A stretch of DNA of 6,971 bases from Clostridia bacterium (GTDB lineage: Bacteria; Bacillota_A; Clostridia; Oscillospirales; CAG-272), in contig JAGBZZ010000207.1 of the NCBI GenBank assembly GCA_017652965.1, positions 1-6,971 of the forward strand. Reading direction: 5' to 3'. Positions 1-4,474 of this stretch are shown here, one piece after another; positions within the stretch are counted from its first letter, which is position 1; every line of letters begins with the position of its first letter. The position numbers and the translations under genes are program-made. The notes under the pieces were generated by a model that saw nothing but the letters and a program-made list of their open reading frames with translations, did no database searches and was not told where the DNA came from.

Positions 1-893
1 CCATCGCGGAAGCCCCTGCCGTCGCGGAAGCCCCTGCCGTCGCGGAAGCTCCCGCCGCCCCGGAAGCCCCCGCTGAGGAGGACGAGCCCGCGGTGATCGT
101 GGTTCCCGAAGCTGTCGAGCCTTCGGCTACCGCCCAGCTGATCGCAAACGCCCTGCCGGAGATCAAGCCCGTCAACCTGCCCGAGGAGGTGCTGGTGGTG
201 GAGGAGGCCCTGGATGGCGACGAGGTGCTGCTGGTAGAGGAGGATCCCTCGCTGCTTCATGATGATGTGGCGCAAAAGCCTGCGGAGGACGAGGATGATG
301 GTGACGAGGACGAATCGCCCCGTGAATACGAGACCATCGAGTGGGTGCAGAACCCCTACGAGGCCTTTGACCATGTCCCGCTGGGTGTAGAGTATCCGAC
401 AGACCCGCCCCTGGTGATCGACTTCGGTAAGATCGACTTCCAGGACGTGGAGCTGACGCATGCACTGAAGCCCGGTATGCTGGATGCCTTCGGTGAGACC
501 CTGGAGGCGCAGACCGTCAGCGTGATCCGCTACGTCGGCCGTATCCAGTACCGTGTGCGCCTTGCCTCTATCCCGTCGAAGAAGCGTAAGCGCCTGCGCG
601 TGAAGGAGAAGAACCTCATCTTTACCGATGCGGGTGCCAGCGTTGGCGTGTACGTGCCGTACGATAAGGACACCTACGAGGCCATGCCGCGCCCCGAGCG
701 CAAGCTGGTCATGCAGGCGGCCGCCACGGTGATGGAATACAACCGCGTGGCCTGCCGTATCGCCCTTCTGCGTGCTCTCACAACCGACGAGCCGTGGGTC
801 GTCGCACGGATGAAGAAGCTGGAGGAGCGGCTTAGCCTCTTGCAGGAGGAGCTGCCCTACGGTGAGATCTGGGCTCCGTACATTTATTCTTAA
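1..893 (+). CDS. Unrecognised protein, 3' part: Ala/Pro/Glu repeats, acidic linker, basic C-terminal domain
   Basis: The frame is open from the left edge (first full codon at 3) to TAA at 891-893, so the gene starts outside the window; a GTG at 93 lies inside the coding frame and is not a convincing start. Of the 296 residues visible, the first 24 are four copies of a six-residue unit of type VAEAPA. Next come about 90 residues very rich in Glu and Asp, including a run of acidic residues near nt 284-312. The rest (from about nt 330) looks folded: a strand-rich part with a basic cluster (SKKRKRLRVKEK, nt 577-612), a strand VGVYVPYDKD, then two probable C-terminal helices. No membrane segment or signal peptide is visible in this part. 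I do not recognise the family. The basic stretch followed by a VGVYVPYD-like strand loosely recalls small conserved domains in clostridial Ala/Pro-rich proteins, but that is only an impression. It is followed after 17 nt by the signal peptidase gene and is probably co-transcribed with it. Confidence 0.85.
   Translation, partial: IAEAPAVAEAPAVAEAPAAPEAPAEEDEPAVIVVPEAVEPSATAQLIANALPEIKPVNLPEEVLVVEEALDGDEVLLVEEDPSLLHDDVAQKPAEDEDDGDEDESPREYETIEWVQNPYEAFDHVPLGVEYPTDPPLVIDFGKIDFQDVELTHALKPGMLDAFGETLEAQTVSVIRYVGRIQYRVRLASIPSKKRKRLRVKEKNLIFTDAGASVGVYVPYDKDTYEAMPRPERKLVMQAAATVMEYNRVACRIALLRALTTDEPWVVARMKKLEERLSLLQEELPYGEIWAPYIYS
3..74 (+). repeat. Four tandem copies of an 18-bp coding repeat
   Basis: Units lie at 3-20, 21-38, 39-56 and 57-74. 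The unit is GTCGCGGAAGCCCCTGCC and encodes VAEAPA. The second copy fits exactly, the first and third differ by one to two bases, and the fourth is more diverged (APEAPA). The unit length is a multiple of three, so copy-number changes keep the frame. The array probably continues to the left of the window. Such Ala/Pro/Glu repeats usually form an extended linker. Confidence 0.9.
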
Positions 894-910
894 TATGTAA
901 GGAAATATCC

Positions 911-1510
911 ATGAAAAAGCTAAAGGCTTCTGCCGCCTTGCGTCTTTTGCCCTCGCTGATCTGGTGGATCGCCGTCATCGTTTTCGCGGTGACGGCCGTC
1001 ACCTTTGTGTCGGCGCATTACCGTGGTGAGGTGCCGCGCGTGTGCGGATATTCGATCATAAACATCGTGTCCGACAGTATGGAGGATACGATCATGGAGG
1101 GAGACTATATCCTTATCAAACGGATCGATCCCGCCCTGGTGGAGGAGGAGGACATTATTTGCTTCTATTCCACCGATCCCGCGATCTACGGCTATCCCAA
1201 CACGCACCGCGTGGTGGAGCCGCCCCGCTATGAGGACGGCGAATACTACTACGTGACGTGGGGGGATCATAACCCCGCGCCCGACCCCGTAGAGGCCAAG
1301 GGAAGCCGCCTTGTCGGCGTTTACGTCCGCTCGCTTCCCGGCTTTACGGCCGCGATGGGCTTTATCGGCAGTAATCGGATGGTCGTCCTGATCCTTCCGC
1401 TCCTTCTCGGGGCGGCGGTGATGATGGTGGCCGCCGCGGTAGTCACCTCCCGCTCTGAGGCGAAAAAGAAAAAAGAGGACGGCGGTAACGCCGGATCCCA
1501 AGAAAGGTAG
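911..1510 (+). CDS. SipW-like (ER-type, S26B) signal peptidase I
   Basis: A 199-residue membrane serine protease expected to cleave signal peptides of exported proteins on the outer face of the membrane. One membrane segment spans about residues 14-36 and a second about 157-180, followed by a Lys-rich tail. The catalytic serine box is IVSDSMEDTI, with the nucleophile Ser56 just before Met57. The second box is THRVVE with His99, where the bacterial LepB type would have Lys; this His defines the ER/SipW type. The third box is WGDHNPAPDPV, with Asp119 and Asp125 as the acidic residues. Length and two-membrane-segment layout fit the SipW family. The start is supported by AAGGA at 899-903, 7 nt before the ATG. 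In Bacillus, SipW processes biofilm and camelysin-type proteins; no such substrate is visible here, so the partner is unknown. The gene sits between an unrecognised acidic protein and a c-di-GMP phosphodiesterase gene. Confidence 0.93.
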   Translation: MKKLKASAALRLLPSLIWWIAVIVFAVTAVTFVSAHYRGEVPRVCGYSIINIVSDSMEDTIMEGDYILIKRIDPALVEEEDIICFYSTDPAIYGYPNTHRVVEPPRYEDGEYYYVTWGDHNPAPDPVEAKGSRLVGVYVRSLPGFTAAMGFIGSNRMVVLILPLLLGAAVMMVAAAVVTSRSEAKKKKEDGGNAGSQER

Positions 1511-1518
1511 GTGCCGCC

Positions 1519-3792
1519 ATGACCGCCAAAAGCAAAAGCTCCAAAAGCTCGGAAAAGCTGATATCGGGCAACATCCGCCGCGCGGCGCTCATGATGTGTC
1601 TGCTCTTCCTCATTGCGTACATTGTCACCGTGGTGACCAATGCTGCGGATTTCTTTGAGGAATCGGCCGATACCAACGCCCTTCGCGCCCTGAAGGACGA
1701 TCTTGCCGCCGCCAACACCGAGATGGATCAGCATTATCAAAACCTGGAGGAGATCGCCCTACACCTGGCCGCCGCCACAACAAAGGAAGAGGTGGATGCG
1801 GTTCTGAAGGAGTACATCGGCAGTGATCCCTTCGGTGACCTGCGCTATTACGTCGGTACGCATACCTACGCCCCGGACGGATCGCTTGTGACAGAGGATC
1901 AGGCCTACGTGGCCGCCCTGGCCGAGGCGCGCAATAAGGGCGCCAGCGCCGTCTATCTCGACCCGGTGGTAGAGAAGGACTGCGTGGCCTTCTATCTCCC
2001 CCTGCCGGCCGAGTCGTATGCGGACGGCATCCTTTCCATCGTCCCGGCGCGCGATATTATCAGTATGCGCAGCCTTGCCGATGAGAACCTGTGGGTGGGC
2101 GCCATCGTCACACCCGAGGGCAAGATCCTCGCCACCGAGGGGAAAAACGGCCTTGGGCTGGATCTTGTGGAATTTTTAGATAGCTTTACGGCAGATGTGA
2201 CCACCGAAATGGCGATCAGCCGTTGCCTGCGCGACAAGGGGACTGCCTCCTTCGCGCTTACCGCGCTTGACGGCACCGTCTACCGTGTAGCCGTCACGCC
2301 CGTCACCTCGCTTTCCGACAATGCCAGCCTTGTCACCTTCCGTGAACAGGCGACCCTCGTGGAGGCCGAGATGACCTTTATCCGCCACATCGTGATCGTG
2401 CTGATCATCGCGGTCACCTCTCTGGTGCTCAGCATCGTTTACTCGGTGCTGTATCACCGCCAGGCCGGTAAGGCACTGGCCGACGCCCTCCTGACCGATG
2501 CGGTCCTGGAATGCCCGAATGCCGAGCATTTCCGTCGCCGTGCCTCGGGTGTTGTATATTCCGAGCGGCGCGACTACGCCGTCATCGTAATGGGGCTTCG
2601 CCACTACCGCCCCTTGGCAGACACCCTGGGCGAGGCCAAGACCCACGAGGTCTTAAAGGGGATCGCCAAGGTTCTGGACACCTTCTGCTCGGGCAACGAG
2701 ACCTATGGCTACGCGGGTGACGGTAGGTTCCTGCTTCTCGATACCTACACCTCCGAAAAGAGCATGAGCGAAAAGCTCCGCCTTCTCGGTGCGATCATCA
2801 ACAAGGCTCCCATCCTCAAGCAGGAGGATATCAAGCTTCGCTTCCAGGTGGGTGTGTATCTGACCAACCTCAGCACCAAGCGTACGATCGGCGAAATGAT
2901 CGACTGTGCCACGGTCGCCTCCGAGACGGTCAACACCTCGATGAAGAAGTCCTACGTCATTTACAGTGAAGAGGTCAACCGCTCTGTCGCAAGGAACGAG
3001 CAGATGGAGGCGCAGATGGAAAGCGCCCTTCTGAACGGCGAATTCAAGCTCTTCCTCCAGCCGAAATACAGTGTCAAGCTGGATAAGATCCACAGTGCCG
3101 AGGCGCTGGTACGTTGGTTCGACCCCGAAAAGGGCGAGTACATGTTCCCGACCTCCTTTATCTCCCTCTTTGAGGCCAACGGCTTTATCGTCAAGCTTGA
3201 CCAGTTTATCTACATCGAGGTCTTGAAGTACCTCAGCCAGGCCGCCGAGCGCGGCGAGCAGATCGTGCCGATCTCGGTCAACGTTTCGCGTGTTACCGCC
3301 ATGAGCGAGGACTTCCTTGAGTTCTATATCGGTAACAAGAAAAAGTACGCCATCGGCGATAACTTCCTGACACTGGAGCTGACCGAAAGCTTTGCGATGG
3401 AAAACTTCGACAAGATGGGTGAGATCGTGGATCGCCTGCACAGAAGCGGCATCCGTTGCTCGATCGACGACTTCGGCTCGGGCTATTCCTCCTTCAGTAT
3501 TCTGAAAAACGTCCGCTTTGATGAGCTGAAGCTGGATAGCGTCTTCCTCACTGACGGTCTTGACCGCGAGCGTGATGACCGCATCCTGGAAACCGTCATT
3601 CAGCTGGCTAAGGCCGTGCATATGGACGTTGTACAGGAGGGCGTGGAGACCGAGGACATGTTCCGGCGTGTGTCCGGAATGGGATGCGACCTTATCCAGG
3701 GCTATTACTACGCCAAGGCCATCCCGGTCGAAGAGTACCGTGTCTTTATAAAGACCAACACCTCGATCGTTTACAAGGCGAAAGTAAAATAA
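1519..3792 (+). CDS. Membrane c-di-GMP phosphodiesterase: Cache-like sensor, degenerate GGDEF, EAL
   Basis: A 757-residue signalling protein expected to hydrolyse cyclic di-GMP to pGpG in the cytoplasm in response to an outside cue. It has membrane helices at about 23-41 and 290-312, with an extracytoplasmic region of about 245 residues between them whose strand/helix pattern suggests a Cache/PDC-type sensor. The GGDEF-like domain (about 325-460) has AGDGR at 399-403 in place of GGDEF, so it should not make c-di-GMP; such domains often bind GTP or act as regulators. The EAL domain (about 500-750) keeps the key residues: Glu528 (EAL), Asn588, Glu620 (ELTES), Asp650-Asp651 (DDFGSGYSS), Lys671, Asp673, Glu707 (QEGVE) and Gln727 (QGYYYAK). 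Catalytic activity is therefore likely. The ATG lies 8 nt after the signal peptidase stop, with an AGG-rich stretch at 1503-1511 as ribosome binding site. It is the last gene before the terminator at 3793-3841. Confidence 0.93.
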   Translation: MTAKSKSSKSSEKLISGNIRRAALMMCLLFLIAYIVTVVTNAADFFEESADTNALRALKDDLAAANTEMDQHYQNLEEIALHLAAATTKEEVDAVLKEYIGSDPFGDLRYYVGTHTYAPDGSLVTEDQAYVAALAEARNKGASAVYLDPVVEKDCVAFYLPLPAESYADGILSIVPARDIISMRSLADENLWVGAIVTPEGKILATEGKNGLGLDLVEFLDSFTADVTTEMAISRCLRDKGTASFALTALDGTVYRVAVTPVTSLSDNASLVTFREQATLVEAEMTFIRHIVIVLIIAVTSLVLSIVYSVLYHRQAGKALADALLTDAVLECPNAEHFRRRASGVVYSERRDYAVIVMGLRHYRPLADTLGEAKTHEVLKGIAKVLDTFCSGNETYGYAGDGRFLLLDTYTSEKSMSEKLRLLGAIINKAPILKQEDIKLRFQVGVYLTNLSTKRTIGEMIDCATVASETVNTSMKKSYVIYSEEVNRSVARNEQMEAQMESALLNGEFKLFLQPKYSVKLDKIHSAEALVRWFDPEKGEYMFPTSFISLFEANGFIVKLDQFIYIEVLKYLSQAAERGEQIVPISVNVSRVTAMSEDFLEFYIGNKKKYAIGDNFLTLELTESFAMENFDKMGEIVDRLHRSGIRCSIDDFGSGYSSFSILKNVRFDELKLDSVFLTDGLDRERDDRILETVIQLAKAVHMDVVQEGVETEDMFRRVSGMGCDLIQGYYYAKAIPVEEYRVFIKTNTSIVYKAKVK

Positions 3793-3841
3793 AAAAAGCT
3801 GCATAGCATCCGGAGCCTCCCGGTCTGCTATGCAGCTTTTT
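3793..3841. terminator. Bidirectional rho-independent terminator between convergent genes
   Basis: A perfect 16-bp inverted repeat: AAAAAGCTGCATAGCA (3793-3808) pairs with TGCTATGCAGCTTTTT (3826-3841) around a 17-nt loop that can itself form a small CCGG/CCGG stem. The stem begins with a run of A and ends with a run of T, so it provides a U-tract in either direction. It begins directly after the stop of the phosphodiesterase gene (3790-3792) and lies 9 nt past the stop of the leftward XRE gene (3851), so it can end both transcripts. Confidence 0.93.
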
Positions 3842-3850
3842 GTGTGTAGG

Positions 3851-4087
3851 TCACTCGTCCTCCGAGTCGTTAAAATACTCTCTGTCGAAAAATTCCGAAA
3901 GTGTGATGCCCGCCCCTTCGCAAAAGCGCTTGACAGTAATGACCTTAGAGCATTGGGTTTTCCCCTTCAGAAGGTCGTATATCGCAGAGGGCGACATTCC
4001 GCCGCTAAGAGCAATATCGCAGACGTTACTGCCTCTTTCCTTGCAGATCTCTTCGATCCGCTTGATGATCGCATCGTTCAGTTTCAT
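3851..4087 (-). CDS. Small XRE/Cro-type helix-turn-helix transcriptional regulator
   Basis: A 78-residue protein that is almost entirely one DNA-binding domain. Predicted helices are about 2-17, 21-28, 32-41 (recognition helix, SPSAIYDLLKG), 47-59 and 62-68, the five-helix layout of the Cro/C1 family, followed by an acidic tail (DREYFNDSEDE). There is no effector or protease domain, so it probably acts as a simple dimeric repressor. The ATG (complement of 4085-4087) is preceded by AGGTAGG (complement of 4093-4099) at 5 nt, a modest ribosome binding site. The region upstream holds three copies of a palindrome (4108-4121, 4151-4166, 4211-4226), one covering its own predicted transcription start; self-repression is a reasonable inference. 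The gene converges with the phosphodiesterase gene and shares its terminator. What it controls besides itself is unclear, because the divergent promoter leads only into a gene remnant. Confidence 0.88.
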   Translation of the reverse strand: MKLNDAIIKRIEEICKERGSNVCDIALSGGMSPSAIYDLLKGKTQCSKVITVKRFCEGAGITLSEFFDREYFNDSEDE

Positions 4088-4107
4088 ATCGGCCTACCTA
4101 TAAGTAT

Positions 4108-4121
4108 TGTGGAATTCCACA
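4108..4121. promoter_or_regulatory. Operator-like palindrome 1 (XRE start region)
   Basis: TGTGGAATTCCACA is a perfect 14-bp palindrome, about 20 bp upstream of the XRE start codon and just downstream of the candidate leftward -10 box. It would cover the predicted transcription start of the XRE gene (near 4117). It shares the core GTGGWAYTCCAC with two further sites. Binding by the adjacent XRE protein is inferred, not shown. Confidence 0.75.
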
Positions 4122-4123
4122 TT

Positions 4124-4129
4124 ATTATA
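4124..4129 (-). promoter_or_regulatory. Candidate leftward -10 box for the XRE gene
   Basis: On the minus strand these bases read TATAAT, a perfect sigma-A -10 box, giving a predicted start near 4117 and a leader of about 30 nt. No good -35 box is found at 16-18 nt (about 4146-4153 reads poorly), so the promoter may be weak or activator-helped. Palindrome 2 begins at 4151 and overlaps the expected -35 position. Confidence 0.5.
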
Positions 4130-4150
4130 GGCAAATATGGAAAAATCATC

Positions 4151-4166
4151 TCGTGGAACTCCACGA
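4151..4166. promoter_or_regulatory. Operator-like palindrome 2 (between the divergent promoters)
   Basis: TCGTGGAACTCCACGA is a 16-bp inverted repeat with only the central AC unpaired. It ends 2 bp before the rightward -35 box and covers the expected -35 region of the leftward promoter, a position from which a bound protein could affect both. Its centre is 44 bp from that of palindrome 1. Confidence 0.75.
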
Positions 4167-4168
4167 TA

Positions 4169-4197
4169 TTGACATTTTTTCGGATTGCGTGTATAAT
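4169..4197 (+). promoter_or_regulatory. Perfect consensus rightward sigma-A promoter
   Basis: TTGACA at 4169-4174 and TATAAT at 4192-4197 are separated by exactly 17 nt, the ideal housekeeping promoter, with start predicted near 4204. Palindrome 2 abuts its upstream side, and palindrome 3 lies about 7 to 22 bp into the transcript. A promoter this strong between operators implies tight repression by default, probably by the XRE protein. Confidence 0.85.
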
Positions 4198-4210
4198 ACA
4201 CGCAAAAGCA

Positions 4211-4226
4211 TCGTGGTATTCCACGA
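4211..4226. promoter_or_regulatory. Operator-like palindrome 3 (start of rightward transcript)
   Basis: TCGTGGTATTCCACGA is a 16-bp inverted repeat with the same outer arms as palindrome 2, unpaired only at two central bases. It sits just after the predicted rightward transcription start, where a bound repressor would block promoter escape. Its centre is 60 bp from that of palindrome 2. If the downstream remnant is translated, these bases also encode its first residues. Confidence 0.75.
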
Positions 4227-4347
4227 AAAAGAGGCGGATCTTGTCATTGCGTACGTGAGATATACCCACGGGGGTGCATATCGGGCACTGAGAGAGGCTG
4301 TGCGTCAAAAAAAGGAGATCGTCAACCTGTATGCGCTGCCCACGTGA
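4213..4347 (+). pseudogene. Remnant resembling the C-terminal end of a SLOG-family protein
   Basis: From the GTG at 4213 the frame gives 44 codons ending at TGA (4345-4347). The part from 4231 on, EADLVIAYVRYTHGGAYRAL and then REAVRQKKEIVNLY, resembles the C-terminal end of the small SLOG/Rossmann-like proteins common in Firmicutes, where a phrase like ADxVIAYVxHxWGGAYxTxxYAxxKGKxIINL is typical. Intact relatives are roughly 150 residues or more, so the nucleotide-binding N-terminal part is missing; the sequence upstream is promoter and operator DNA. No ribosome binding site precedes the GTG, and the predicted transcript would start only about 9 nt before it. A decayed gene fused to the promoter by a deletion is the simplest reading. 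A short, real product cannot be excluded. The family call is from memory of the motif. Confidence 0.5.
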
Positions 4348-4378
4348 GGCGGGCAGGGGAGAGACGTCCCTATATAAC

Positions 4379-4421
4379 AAAGGAGAGAACCCTTCGGTGT
4401 GCCGAAAGGTCCTCTCTTTTT
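4379..4421 (+). terminator. Rho-independent terminator, possibly acting both ways
   Basis: AAAGGAGAGAACCCTTCGG (4379-4397) pairs with 4402-4420 around a TGTG loop, with two internal mismatches (A-C at 4388/4411, C-A at 4392/4405), and is followed by a T run at 4417-4421. It would end the rightward transcript from 4204. On the other strand the hairpin is followed by TTTGTTATATA, a weaker U-rich tail, so it may also end the leftward GGDEF/EAL transcript, whose stop codon lies about 54 bp away. Confidence 0.8.
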
Positions 4422-4474
4422 GCGTTGGAAACTGCCCGTGTGGGGGCATATCGTCATAGAGATCCTCTCAAAAA

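Larger units (their letters stand above)
4204..4421 (+). ncRNA. Candidate short transcript (about 220 nt) from promoter to terminator
   Basis: A consensus promoter (start near 4204) and a rho-independent terminator (4379-4421) bracket DNA without an intact gene. If transcribed, the RNA would carry the SLOG-like remnant and end in a long hairpin. It could be a small RNA controlled by the XRE operators, or a meaningless leftover of a deleted gene. There is no evidence here for a target or a conserved fold other than the terminator. Confidence 0.3.

Noticed and set aside
920..1501. Minus-strand frame opposite the signal peptidase
   Set aside because: His/Arg/Gly-rich shadow composition; the plus strand carries the full S26B motifs.
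2653..3804. Long minus-strand open frame (383 codons)
   Set aside because: It lies opposite the EAL phosphodiesterase gene, whose motifs are unmistakable; no known motif or ribosome binding site supports the antisense frame, which also runs through the terminator.
4108..4226. Palindromes as a CRISPR array
   Set aside because: Only three copies, each itself a full palindrome, with unequal spacing (44 and 60 bp) filled by promoter elements; this fits operators, not repeats and spacers.
3830..4258. Plus-strand frame across the XRE gene and operators
   Set aside because: Starts inside the terminator hairpin and reads antisense to the helix-turn-helix gene and through all three palindromes; no plausible ribosome binding site or family.
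4264..4455. Similar GGGGGTGCATATCG and GGGGGCATATCG stretches (near 4268 and 4442) as attachment or insertion repeats
   Set aside because: The match is short and imperfect, and no integrase or transposase lies nearby; chance similarity is sufficient.
4331..4458. Short Cys-rich plus-strand frame (42 codons) beginning at ATG 4331
   Set aside because: It reads straight through the terminator hairpin, and the AAAGGAG at 4311-4317 is 13 nt away and already codes for the KKE of the SLOG-like remnant.
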